Origin: Pseudomonas cichorii
Lineage (GTDB): Bacteria; Pseudomonadota; Gammaproteobacteria; Pseudomonadales; Pseudomonadaceae
Direction of reading: 5' to 3'
NCBI RefSeq assembly: GCF_015471405.1
Contig: NZ_BLVZ01000004.1
Location: 186,001 to 250,000 of the forward strand
DNA: 64,000 bases
Positions 1 to 8,604 of the stretch are shown here, piece after piece. Each line of letters starts with the position of its first letter. Position 1 is the stretch's first letter. The notes below the pieces were generated by a model. The model was given only the letters and a program-made list of their open reading frames with translations. It searched no databases and was not told where the DNA came from. A program made the position numbers and the translations under genes.

Positions 1-568
1 ACGCGGCGTTCAGATGACGCTCTTCCATGGCATGGATGCCATCGACCTCATCAACGGGAACAACCACCGGCCCGCCTTGCGCGGCGATGATCAACATGCG
101 CGGAACAATCCGCCCGGATGTAGCGACCACAGAACTGCTATCGAGCCCCAGCAGCTCGACCAGAGAAATACATGCCACCAGGGCACCGCGTACATTGGCG
201 ACCCCGAGCAAGGCACGAGAACGCTGATGGGGCAGCGAATGAATGACCTGATCGGGCGCGACCTCCGCCAGGCTGCGAGTTGCCAGCCCAAGCCACTCAT
301 CGCCCAAGCGAAAAACCAGAATCGAGCGGGTCTGGACATCACGTTGCAGTTCTATGCTTTGAAACTGATCGCGATGCTCCTGAAGCAGGGAGTAACGATC
401 CAGCAAGCGGGTAGCCGCAGCAGAGTACACCGCACAGTTACGGCAATGAATATGCTCCTGCAATACGGGGCAGGAACGATCACCGTGAATGCCGATGCGG
501 TTCCAGCAATCATCGATGGCCTGGGCGTCGTCGTGAGTCAGACTCGAAAGAGTGGACAGCCCCGTCAT
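1..568 (-). CDS. wspD: WspD, CheW-like coupling protein (3' end beyond window)
   Basis: A minus-strand reading frame starts with ATG at 566-568 and stays open to the left edge, so the C-terminus is missing. The start overlaps the stop of the upstream gene as ATGA, which implies translational coupling. The N-terminal part holds a cysteine cluster (C-P-V-L-Q-E-H-I-H-C-R-N-C), followed by a CheW fold with the stretches GDEWLGLATRSLAEVAP and LLGVANVRGALV. It would dock the receptor WspA to the hybrid kinase WspE in the Wsp surface-sensing array, which drives c-di-GMP synthesis through WspR. It is the fourth gene in the order wspA-B-C-D; wspE, wspF and wspR should lie beyond the left edge. Identification rests on gene order plus the CheW motifs. 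Confidence 0.88.
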   Translation of the reverse strand, partial: MTGLSTLSSLTHDDAQAIDDCWNRIGIHGDRSCPVLQEHIHCRNCAVYSAAATRLLDRYSLLQEHRDQFQSIELQRDVQTRSILVFRLGDEWLGLATRSLAEVAPDQVIHSLPHQRSRALLGVANVRGALVACISLVELLGLDSSSVVATSGRIVPRMLIIAAQGGPVVVPVDEVDGIHAMEERHLNAA

Positions 569-1860
569 CGATTGCTTCCTTGTTTATTGGCGCCGCGCGT
601 AGCACGGTCCTGCAAACGACGGGCACCGGCACTGTCTCCCTGGGACGCCAGCAAAGCGGCCAGTTGCGCCAGGGATTCAGGGTGCTGCGGCTGCAAGTAC
701 AGCGCCTTGCGATAGAAACCCTGAGCCTGCGACACGCTCCCCTCCACTTCGCTGAGCAGCCCCAGCCAGTAGAACACCTGAGCCACAGGCTCGTGCTGTT
801 GCAGATAACGCTCGCACGCAGCCCGCGCCTCAACGCTTTTGCCCTCGTTGGCAAGGCTGGCAATAGTCGCCAACTGGGCCGCGACATCATCCTTGCCGGC
901 CACGGCAGGCGCAGGCCGGGAAGGAGCAGGCGCATTGCCTGATGCAGATGAAGGTGCCGCAGGAGCGAAAGGCCGTGGAGCAGGCCGGGCCGGCTCGCGA
1001 ACCGGTGGCGCCATGCTGCGGGCAATCGGTACAGGCTCGACAACTGCAGACGCACTCGCGTCGTGTCCGGGCGCATGCCTGAAAGCGAATGATTGCGCGA
1101 TACCGGCAGAGCGCATGCCAACCCGGCTCAACAGATTGCCCTCGGCAGGGCCGATAAACAGCAAGCCGTCTTCTCGGGTCAGGCGCTTGAGCACCTTGAA
1201 TACATGGCGCTGCGTAGGCTGATCGAAATAGATCACCAGATTGCGGCAGAACACGAAGTCGTAGGGTTCCTGCGTCGCCAGAGCAGGGTCAAGCAGATTG
1301 CCGGGCTGGAAATTCACCCGCGCACGCACCCGGTCCTCAATCTGGTAGCCATCCTCCACCGGCCTGAAAAACCGGTCGCGGAAGCCGATATCGTTGCCCC
1401 GGAACGAGTTCTTGCCATAGATACCGCGACAGGCCTTTTGAATCGACAAGGGACTGATGTCGACGGCATCGATCTTGAAATGCTGCGCGCCGATATTGGC
1501 ATCGAACAGAGCCATCGCAATGGAGTAAGGCTCTTCGCCTGTCGAGCATGGCAGGCTGAGAATGCGTAACGGTCTGGCGTCGTTAAGCGTTATCAGACGC
1601 TCCAGTGCCAGCTTGCTCAGTGTCAGGAAGGATTCGGGATAACGGAAGAACCAGGTTTCCGGAACGATCACCGCTTCAATCAGCGCCTGCTGCTCTTCGG
1701 GCGAACTCAGCAGCAATTGCCAATAGGCTTCATCGTCCACGGAACGGGTGTTCTGAGAGCGTTGGCGCAACGCACGCACAATGATGGCCTCGCCTACCGA
1801 CGTGACGTCCAGACCGATACGATCCTTGAGGAAACTGAAAAAGCGCGAGTCATCGCTCAT
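565..1860 (-). CDS. wspC: WspC, CheR-type chemoreceptor methyltransferase with TPR tail
   Basis: A 431-residue protein. The SAM-dependent methyltransferase core shows WFFRYPESF (about residues 70-78), the SAM-binding stretch CSTGEEPYS (105-113), DAVDIS (131-136) and FCRNLVIYF (204-212), all typical of CheR. A Pro/Ala-rich linker (about 285-330) leads to C-terminal helical repeats of TPR type (about 335-420). The family methylates glutamates of the cognate receptor, here WspA, setting basal signalling of the Wsp array. Its start overlaps the stop of wspB by four bases (ATGA) and its stop overlaps the start of wspD, so the operon is tightly coupled. The TPR extension is usual for WspC-type CheR proteins and probably mediates protein contact. 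Confidence 0.93.
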   Translation of the reverse strand: MSDDSRFFSFLKDRIGLDVTSVGEAIIVRALRQRSQNTRSVDDEAYWQLLLSSPEEQQALIEAVIVPETWFFRYPESFLTLSKLALERLITLNDARPLRILSLPCSTGEEPYSIAMALFDANIGAQHFKIDAVDISPLSIQKACRGIYGKNSFRGNDIGFRDRFFRPVEDGYQIEDRVRARVNFQPGNLLDPALATQEPYDFVFCRNLVIYFDQPTQRHVFKVLKRLTREDGLLFIGPAEGNLLSRVGMRSAGIAQSFAFRHAPGHDASASAVVEPVPIARSMAPPVREPARPAPRPFAPAAPSSASGNAPAPSRPAPAVAGKDDVAAQLATIASLANEGKSVEARAACERYLQQHEPVAQVFYWLGLLSEVEGSVSQAQGFYRKALYLQPQHPESLAQLAALLASQGDSAGARRLQDRATRGANKQGSNR

Positions 1861-2393
1861 GGCGCATCCTCAAGAAGCTCCAGATCAAGCGGAGGAATGG
1901 GATACAACAATTCGCGCACAGGTTCGGTCAACAGTTCCTGAACGTGAATCCATTGCAGCAGCCCTTGCTCGTCCTCTCGAACCGGCCCCAGATAAGGTGC
2001 CAGACGATTTTCCAGACCGTACTCCTTGAACTGCGAAGGCGGGCAACGCAAGGTTTCGGTCGCCTGCTCCAGGATAAGGCCCAGCAACTGAGCCGGATGT
2101 GCGGCGTCATGACGATAATGCACCAGCACCATGCGGGTGCTGGTGCGCGACGGAGCTGCCTGCCCCGAACTCAGCGCACTGATATCGATGACCGGCACGA
2201 TTTCGCCACGATGGGAGAAGATCCCCGCCACCCAATGCGGCACGTGAGCGATAGCCTTGAGTTTCACACGCGGCAGCACTTCGGCGATCTCGACCGCCTC
2301 CAGCGCGTAACGCTCCTCGCCGATACGGAACAACAGAAACAGCTTGTTCACGACAGGCGCGGGGCCTTGGCGTTTGGGTGAGTGATCCATCAT
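1857..2393 (-). CDS. wspB: WspB, CheW-like adaptor
   Basis: A 178-residue single CheW domain: LFLLFRIGEERYALEAVEIA near residue 20, then VAGIFSHRGEIVPVIDISAL, the typical CheW core. The protein links the receptor WspA to the kinase WspE. The start lies 9 bases beyond the wspA stop and the 3' end overlaps wspC by four bases, so it is read in the same transcript. Presence of two CheW-type proteins (this one and WspD) flanking the methyltransferase gene is the usual Wsp arrangement. Confidence 0.9.
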   Translation of the reverse strand: MMDHSPKRQGPAPVVNKLFLLFRIGEERYALEAVEIAEVLPRVKLKAIAHVPHWVAGIFSHRGEIVPVIDISALSSGQAAPSRTSTRMVLVHYRHDAAHPAQLLGLILEQATETLRCPPSQFKEYGLENRLAPYLGPVREDEQGLLQWIHVQELLTEPVRELLYPIPPLDLELLEDAP

Positions 2394-2402
2394 GGCCCGG
2401 AC

Positions 2403-4025
2403 TCAGACTTTGAAACGCGAGACGCCACTGCGCAGCCCTACCGCTACCTGACTCAACTCGTCGATGGCGAAACTGGCTTGACGCAATGACTCGACAGTCT
2501 GACTGCTGGCATCGGCCAACTGCACCAACGCCTGATTGATCTGCTCGGCACCCGTGGCCTGGGCCTGCATCCCCTCGTTGACCATCAGCACTCGCGGTGC
2601 AAGGGCCTGAACCTGATGAATGATCTGCGAAAGCTGCTCGCCGACCTGCGTTACCTCGAACATGCCACGGCGCACTTCTTCGGAGAACTTGTCCATGCCC
2701 ATCACGCCAGCGGATACCGCCGACTGGATTTCGCGAACCATCTGTTCGATGTCGTAGGTGGCGACGGCGGTCTGGTCGGCCAGACGACGCACCTCGGTGG
2801 CAACCACCGCGAAACCGCGACCGTATTCACCGGCTTTCTCGGCCTCGATGGCAGCATTGAGCGACAACAGGTTGGTCTGGTCCGCAACCTTGACGATGGT
2901 CACCACCACCTGGTTGATGTTGCCCGCTTTCTCGTTGAGGATCGCCAGCTTGGAGTTCACCAGATTGGCCGCGCCCATCACCTGATGCATGGTGTCTTCC
3001 ATCCGTGCCAGCCCTTGCTGGCCGGACCCCGCCAGAACCGAAGCCTGATCGGCGGCCGAGGTCACTTCAGTCATGGTGCGCACCAGGTCGCGGGACGTGG
3101 CGGCAATTTCTCGCGAGGTGGCACCGATTTCGGTGGTCGTGGCAGCGGTTTCAGTGGCTGTAGCCTGTTGCTGGCGCGAGGTGGCGGCGATTTCGGTCAC
3201 GGAAGTGGTGACCTGGACCGAAGAGCGCTGCGCCTGGGCAACCAGTGCAGTCAGCTCGGTCATCATGTCGTTGAAGCCGGTTTCCACGGCGTTGAACTCA
3301 TCCTTGCGGGCAAGGTTCAGGCGCGAACTCAAATCGCCGGTGCGCATGACGTCGAGGATTTTCACGATAAGCTGCATAGGCGACATGATCGAGCGCATCA
3401 GCAGCAAACCGCAGGAGGCCGCCGCCATGAGTGCAATCAGCAGGGAAAAGACCATGCTGATCTTGGCGCTCAATACTGCGGAAACGATGTTCTCGGTCGC
3501 CCGGTCAGCCAGTTGCTTGTTGGCGACGATGATGTCGTTGAGCTGTTTGCGTCCATCGCTCCAGACCGGATTCACCTGTTCATAGAATTCGGAGCGGGCC
3601 TTGGCATAGTCGCCAGACCCATAAGCGGTATGCACTTCCTTGAGCAAACGGGCGTAGATCTCGCGCCGTTTCTCGAAGAGCGTGAAGTTTGCTCTTTCGG
3701 CATCGTCGAAAATGGAGTTCTTGTAACCGTTGATCTGGGTCTGAAGATTATCGTCAAACCCCTCGAACTGGTCCTGCTCCTGCTTGGTCAGCGGTCGCGC
3801 CCGGCCTTCACCGATGAGCTCCAGAGTACGAATGTAGCTTTCGCCCCAGGAACTGCGGACCAGAGTGCTGTAATAGACGCCGGGAAGTGCATCAAGGCGA
3901 ACCTGTTCCTCGCTGGACTCAATCGACAGCAAGCGCGAATAAGACACAACCACCATCAACAGCATGATCGCAATGATGACGGCAAAACTCGCCAAAATCC
4001 TTTGGCGCAGAGTCCAGTTCTTCAC
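2403..4025 (-). CDS. wspA: WspA, methyl-accepting chemoreceptor
   Basis: A 540-residue membrane receptor. TM1 is at about residues 8-30, followed by a periplasmic four-helix sensing region and TM2 at about 190-212, a HAMP segment, and a long coiled-coil signalling domain with the hairpin tip [19 protein letters not shown] near residue 395. Alanine- and threonine-rich heptads such as [20 protein letters not shown] flank the tip and are probable methylation helices. In pseudomonads WspA responds to surface contact and drives WspE and WspR. It is the first gene of the operon; the 248-base gap upstream must hold the promoter. The stop codon is TGA, and wspB follows after 9 bases. Confidence 0.92.
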   Translation of the reverse strand: MKNWTLRQRILASFAVIIAIMLLMVVVSYSRLLSIESSEEQVRLDALPGVYYSTLVRSSWGESYIRTLELIGEGRARPLTKQEQDQFEGFDDNLQTQINGYKNSIFDDAERANFTLFEKRREIYARLLKEVHTAYGSGDYAKARSEFYEQVNPVWSDGRKQLNDIIVANKQLADRATENIVSAVLSAKISMVFSLLIALMAAASCGLLLMRSIMSPMQLIVKILDVMRTGDLSSRLNLARKDEFNAVETGFNDMMTELTALVAQAQRSSVQVTTSVTEIAATSRQQQATATETAATTTEIGATSREIAATSRDLVRTMTEVTSAADQASVLAGSGQQGLARMEDTMHQVMGAANLVNSKLAILNEKAGNINQVVVTIVKVADQTNLLSLNAAIEAEKAGEYGRGFAVVATEVRRLADQTAVATYDIEQMVREIQSAVSAGVMGMDKFSEEVRRGMFEVTQVGEQLSQIIHQVQALAPRVLMVNEGMQAQATGAEQINQALVQLADASSQTVESLRQASFAIDELSQVAVGLRSGVSRFKV

Positions 4026-4231
4026 AGTCAGCCCTCAAGAGTTCAACAACGGCGTCTGGCCGTGTTCAAGAAGCGGACCTACAGACGGTCCAAGCGGCCT
4101 GAGTATAGCCCAGGCTTTTATGTATTAGCGTGTTGCAGGGAAAGGAAATTGAAAGTGACCCTGGCAGGCGGGGTGGCGCAGGAATCCGGGCTGACGGGCG
4201 CGCGCATGGATGCAGGGTACGTTGTGATCCG

Positions 4232-4259
4232 GAGGGCTATCGACAGACACGTAGCCCTC
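4232..4259 (-). terminator. hairpin just downstream of the DUF533 gene
   Basis: GAGGGCTA (4232-4239) pairs perfectly with TAGCCCTC (4252-4259) across a 12-base loop. It lies 15 bases past the end of the minus-strand DUF533 gene, where a terminator is expected, but there is no U tract, so rho-independent termination is not certain. Confidence 0.35.
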
Positions 4260-4273
4260 GCTCCTCAAACCGT

Positions 4274-5017
4274 TTACTGAGCCTGGCGCACCTGCTCTTC
4301 CAGCTCGCTCTTGAGGCCCGGCGCCAGTTTCAATTGGCGAGCCAGTTCGTCAAGGTAAGCCCTTTCCATGAAGTGTTCCTGATCCACCAGAATCACGCTG
4401 GCGATGTACATTTCTGCCGCCATTTCCGGTGTTTTTGCCGCTCGCGCCACTTCAGAAGGGTCCAGCGGCTTGTTCAGTTCGGCGTGCAGCCAGTGTTGCA
4501 GCTCGTGGTCGTTGCTCAACTTGCTGAACTCGCCCTCGATCAATTCGCGCTCACGCTCGTCGACATGCCCGTCGGCCTTGGCTGCGGCAACCAGAGCCCG
4601 CAGGATCGCCTGGCTGTGCTCCTCGGCCTGCGACTCCGGCAAGCGGTCGATGGTCTGTGGCTCACGCTGAGCGGTAACGCCCTGGCTGGCCTGCCAGTTG
4701 CTGTAGGCCTTGTAGGCAAGAACGCCCAATGCCGCGAGGCCGCCATAGGTCAACACCTTGCCTCCCATCCCGGATGAGCGTTTGCCCTTGAGCAGGCTCA
4801 TGGCACCCGCCGCCAAAGCACCACCGCCCGCACCGGACAAAAGACTGCCCAGGCCACCGCTCTTGCCACCGGATTTTGAGCCAGAAAGCAGGCTGCCCAG
4901 GCCATTTACCAGCGCGTCGCTACTGGAAGAGCGCTTGCCAGACTTGCCGCTTACCTTATCTTGCAACATGTTTTGACCAGACTTGAGCAACTGGTCGAGT
5001 AAACCGCGCGTATTCAT
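4274..5017 (-). CDS. DUF533 / YebE-type inner membrane protein with TerB-like domain
   Basis: A protein of about 247 residues, starting at the ATG at 5015-5017 because GGAGG lies six bases upstream; a longer in-frame start at 5032 has no such site. The N-terminal third is Gly/Ser/Lys-rich with short hydrophobic stretches (GALAAGAMSLL and VLTYGGLAALGVLAYKAYS) that may form one membrane segment. The C-terminal half is the acidic helical DUF533/TerB-like domain (for example LRALVAAAKADGHVDERE, an EF-hand-like acidic loop). The family resembles E. coli YebE; function is unknown, and metal or envelope-stress roles have been suggested for TerB-like folds. It stands alone, convergent with nothing and divergent from the hybrid kinase. 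Confidence 0.8.
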   Translation of the reverse strand: MNTRGLLDQLLKSGQNMLQDKVSGKSGKRSSSSDALVNGLGSLLSGSKSGGKSGGLGSLLSGAGGGALAAGAMSLLKGKRSSGMGGKVLTYGGLAALGVLAYKAYSNWQASQGVTAQREPQTIDRLPESQAEEHSQAILRALVAAAKADGHVDERERELIEGEFSKLSNDHELQHWLHAELNKPLDPSEVARAAKTPEMAAEMYIASVILVDQEHFMERAYLDELARQLKLAPGLKSELEEQVRQAQ

Positions 5018-5239
5018 AAGAAACCTCCACAAGGCGTGTCAGATGATTCATTGACACGCAGGTTAAAGCGAAGTCTCAAACGGGTGATTTCAGGTGTGCA
5101 TCTGAATGTTGCAGATGACGTTATCGGCGAGGTCAATTCACGCCGCAAAAAGTTAAACCGCAGCAGGTGCAACCCTGATGCATTTCAAAGGTCAACTCAC
5201 TCAAGAAGAAATTATGCGCCCATGTGGGTACATTGATAA

Positions 5240-7405
5240 TTGACTCCGAAAAAAGTCTATGAAATCCCCATTCCATCCACATTGCCCTACCGGAGCTTGC
5301 CTGAAGTGACGTCAAGCATTGGTTTTCCTGCGGGCATCAGCGAAACGGCCCGGACTATAAGAAACAAGGACTGGAGCCAGACATCTCTGGGCCCGATAGA
5401 ACAGTGGCCTGCTTCACTGAAAAATACGTTGAACCTGATCCTGAACTCACCGGAGTCGATGTATCTGCTCTGGGGGCCGCAGTTGATCTTCTTCCATAAC
5501 GACACTTACACGCCCATTCTCGGCCCGCGCAAAGACAATGCAATCGGTGCCAAGGCCCCTGAATTGTGGGCTGATGTCTGGGACCAGGTGGCGCCCATGG
5601 TTGAAAATGCCCTGGCTGGCAAGACCTGCCTGTACAAGGACATGCCACTGACCATGGCTCGCTATGGCGAGACCGAGCAGACCTGGTGGTCGTTCTCGTT
5701 CTCCCCGGTGATTGATGAACATGGCGTGACCGCCGGCATGTTCTGCATCACAAAGGAAACCACCCGCTATGTCCTGGATAAACAGGCACTGGAATCCAGT
5801 GAGCTGAAGCGACAGGCACTGATCAATGACCTGATCGAACTGGAAAAACAGCAGACCGCCAAGCTGGAACAGCGGACTGCCGAGCTGAATACCTTCTGGG
5901 ATATCTCCCCGGACCTGCTGGCGGTAGTCGACTTCAAGGGGTACTTCCTGCGGGTAAATCCGGCCTGGGGCACTATTCTGGGACGAGAAACGCGAGAGCT
6001 GGTCGGTAGCTCCATTCTGGATCTGGTTCATCCTGACGATGTTTCCAGAACACAGGACGCCTTGCAGCATGCCATTGGCAGCGTGTTGCCCCTGTTTGAA
6101 AACCGCTACATGCACAAGGATGGCAGCTATCGCTGGATCGGCTGGACCGCAGCACCGGGTAACGGTCTGATCTTTGCGCTGGGCAAGCACATCACACCTG
6201 AAAAGCTGCATTCCGAAGCCTTGCGCAAAGCAGAGGAAGCCTTGCGCCAGTCGCAGAAGATGGAAGCGGTCGGGCAACTGACGGGCGGGCTGGCCCATGA
6301 CTTCAATAATCTGCTGATGGGCATCACCGGCAATATCGAACTGCTCCAGTCGCGTGTGAATCAAGGTCGCACAGACCTGGGACGCTATATCTCTTCCGCT
6401 CTTGAAGGCTCAAGACGTGCAGCCGCCCTCACCCATCGCCTGCTGGCCTTCTCCCGGCGCCAGACGCTGGCGCCCAAAGCCACGCATATCGATGAGTTGG
6501 TCGAGGGCATGGAAGAGTTGATACGCCGCACCGTCGGCCCCGCCATCGACATGCAGGTAAAGCCCACCGATGACTTGTGGTCGACGATGGTCGACCCGCA
6601 TCAACTGGAAAACTCGCTGCTCAACCTGTGCCTCAATGCCCGGGACGCCATGCCTGACGGCGGCACGATAAGGATCGAAACCAGCAATCGCATTCTGGAC
6701 ACGGCGACAGCAGCCAGGCATGAGCTGGCCGAGGGGCGTTACGTGGCGCTCTGCGTCAGCGATACCGGCACCGGCATGTCCGAAGAAGTGGTCGGGCGGG
6801 CATTCGATCCGTTCTTCACCACCAAACCCATCGGCATGGGCACCGGCCTTGGCCTGTCGATGATCTATGGCTTTGCCCGCCAGTCAGGCGGCGGGGTCAG
6901 CATTGACTCACGGCCCGGCAAAGGATCGAGGATCTGTATTCTCCTGCCACAGTTCGTGGGCGACACCGAACCTGCCGAACATGACATCAGCCTCGATGTT
7001 CCGCTCACCCAGAGCGCAGGCGGTGAAACCATACTGGTGGTGGATGACGAGCCTGCCGTGCGCTCGCTGATGGCCGAAGTGCTCGAAGAGCAAGGCTATA
7101 TCGTCTTGCAGGCAGAACATGGCGCCGCAGCCCTGGTGATTCTGCAATCGAAAGCAGTCATTGATCTGTTGATCACCGATGTCGGCCTGCCCGGCGGCAT
7201 GAATGGCCGCCAGGTAGCCGATGCCGCAAGAACGGTACGTCCGGGATTGAAGGTGTTGTTCGTGACCGGTTATGCGGAAAACGCAGCCCTGGCTCAGGAC
7301 AACCTGGAGCCGGGGATGCATGTACTGACCAAACCGTTTGCTATCACGACCCTGACCAGCCGTATCACGGAGCTGCTGGACGGGTCGGCACAGGAGCCAT
7401 GCTGA
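5240..7405 (+). CDS. orphan hybrid sensor histidine kinase (PAS-HisKA-HATPase-REC)
   Basis: Up to 721 residues, without membrane segments. The N-terminal region (about 30-175) resembles a PAS/GAF-type input module (WPASLKNTLNLILNSPESMY). A PAS domain follows at about 220-320 (WDISPDLLAVVDFKGYF), then HisKA with the phospho-acceptor in LAHDFNNLL (His near 352), an HATPase_c domain with DTGTGMS and GTGLGLSMIYG, and a C-terminal receiver domain with VDDEPAVRSLM and phospho-acceptor Asp in LLITDVGLPGG. The frame opens at a TTG (5240) directly behind stop codons; no ATG occurs until 5459, and a GTG at 5306 has a GGAG about ten bases upstream, so the start is uncertain. No partner regulator is adjacent, so it may phosphorylate a distant protein. 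Confidence 0.85.
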   Translation: MTPKKVYEIPIPSTLPYRSLPEVTSSIGFPAGISETARTIRNKDWSQTSLGPIEQWPASLKNTLNLILNSPESMYLLWGPQLIFFHNDTYTPILGPRKDNAIGAKAPELWADVWDQVAPMVENALAGKTCLYKDMPLTMARYGETEQTWWSFSFSPVIDEHGVTAGMFCITKETTRYVLDKQALESSELKRQALINDLIELEKQQTAKLEQRTAELNTFWDISPDLLAVVDFKGYFLRVNPAWGTILGRETRELVGSSILDLVHPDDVSRTQDALQHAIGSVLPLFENRYMHKDGSYRWIGWTAAPGNGLIFALGKHITPEKLHSEALRKAEEALRQSQKMEAVGQLTGGLAHDFNNLLMGITGNIELLQSRVNQGRTDLGRYISSALEGSRRAAALTHRLLAFSRRQTLAPKATHIDELVEGMEELIRRTVGPAIDMQVKPTDDLWSTMVDPHQLENSLLNLCLNARDAMPDGGTIRIETSNRILDTATAARHELAEGRYVALCVSDTGTGMSEEVVGRAFDPFFTTKPIGMGTGLGLSMIYGFARQSGGGVSIDSRPGKGSRICILLPQFVGDTEPAEHDISLDVPLTQSAGGETILVVDDEPAVRSLMAEVLEEQGYIVLQAEHGAAALVILQSKAVIDLLITDVGLPGGMNGRQVADAARTVRPGLKVLFVTGYAENAALAQDNLEPGMHVLTKPFAITTLTSRITELLDGSAQEPC

Positions 7406-7415
7406 AGCGGGCCGG

Positions 7416-8522
7416 TCAGTCCCGCAGATCGGACTCATGGATCGGCTGGTCCCGATGGGTCGCACGCTGATACTGCGCTGGCCAGACAGCCTTGCGTCCA
7501 CCCAGATCGTCGTCGGCATGCAACGGCCAGTAAGGGTCGCGCAACAACTCACGCGCAAGCAGGATGATGTCAGCCTGACCGGTGCGCAGGATATGTTCGG
7601 CCTGGGCAGGTTCGGTAATGAGCCCCACCGTGCCGGTAGCAATCCCGGACTCCTTGCGCACCCGCTCGGCAAAGCGCGTCTGGTAGCCTGGGCCGACCGG
7701 GATTTCCGCATTGGCGGAAGTGCCTCCTGAAGAGACATCGATCAGGTCGACACCCAGGGCTTTCAAGCGACGCGCCAGCTCGACGGTTTCATCGGGATTC
7801 CAGCCATCTTCTACCCAGTCAGTGGCGGAGACACGAACGAACAGCGGCAACTCTTCAGGCCAGACATCCCGAACAGCTTCGGTCACTTGCAGGGTCAGGC
7901 GAATACGGTTCTCAAACGAGCCGCCATACTGGTCCGTGCGCTGATTGCTCAGTGGCGACAGGAACTGATGCAGCAGATAGCCATGGGCTGCGTGAATCTC
8001 GACCACCTTGAAACCTGCGATCAAGGAACGACGGGCCGCGTCGACAAAGGACTGGATCAAACCCTGGATCTGGCTTTCGCTCAGTTGCACCGGGGCCGTG
8101 TGTTGTGGATCGAAAGCAATGGCCGAAGGCCCCCAGGGCTTCCAGCCACCTTCGCTCTCGGGCACGCTGCCATGCTTGCCCAGCCAGGGACGCCAGGTGC
8201 TGGCCTTGCGTCCTGCATGGGCCAGTTGAATACCCGCAACAGAACCCTGGGACGTAATGAAACGGGTGATGCGTTGCAGGGGCTCGATCTGCTCGTCGCT
8301 CCACAGGCCCAGATCCTGGGCTGTGATACGGCCATCTTCGGTCACGGCAACGGCTTCGCTGAACACCAGCCCTGCACCGCCAACGGCGCGACTGCCTAGA
8401 TGGACCAGGTGCCAGTCGTTGGCCAGGCCATCGACACTGGAATACTGGCACATGGGCGAAACAGCGATGCGGTTGGGCAGGTTGAGCTGGCGAAGGGTGT
8501 AGGGTTCAAGCAGCAGGCTCAT
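7416..8522 (-). CDS. FMN-dependent NADH:flavin oxidoreductase, XenA/YqjM-type old yellow enzyme
   Basis: A 368-residue TIM-barrel flavoenzyme. SPMCQYSS near residues 22-29 contains the active-site cysteine of the thermophilic-like (YqjM/XenA) class of old yellow enzymes. LAHAGRKAS, EIHAAHGYLLHQFLSP with the substrate-binding His pair, and NQRTDQYGGSFENR are all present. Such enzymes reduce activated alkenes, nitro compounds and other electrophiles with NAD(P)H. The gene is convergent with the hybrid kinase (10-base gap) and is transcribed towards it. The physiological substrate cannot be read from the sequence. Confidence 0.88.
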   Translation of the reverse strand: MSLLLEPYTLRQLNLPNRIAVSPMCQYSSVDGLANDWHLVHLGSRAVGGAGLVFSEAVAVTEDGRITAQDLGLWSDEQIEPLQRITRFITSQGSVAGIQLAHAGRKASTWRPWLGKHGSVPESEGGWKPWGPSAIAFDPQHTAPVQLSESQIQGLIQSFVDAARRSLIAGFKVVEIHAAHGYLLHQFLSPLSNQRTDQYGGSFENRIRLTLQVTEAVRDVWPEELPLFVRVSATDWVEDGWNPDETVELARRLKALGVDLIDVSSGGTSANAEIPVGPGYQTRFAERVRKESGIATGTVGLITEPAQAEHILRTGQADIILLARELLRDPYWPLHADDDLGGRKAVWPAQYQRATHRDQPIHESDLRD

Positions 8523-8604
8523 GGCGACCTCTCAGGTTGAAAATCAGGCGCTGGACTGTTTTGTGTCTACAGAGCCTAGTCGACAACCCGGGAGAGAGTC
8601 TGGT

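Noticed and set aside
2616..4280. A 554-codon open frame antisense to wspA
   Set aside because: His/Gly-rich shadow of the Ala/Thr-rich chemoreceptor coiled coil; no domain.
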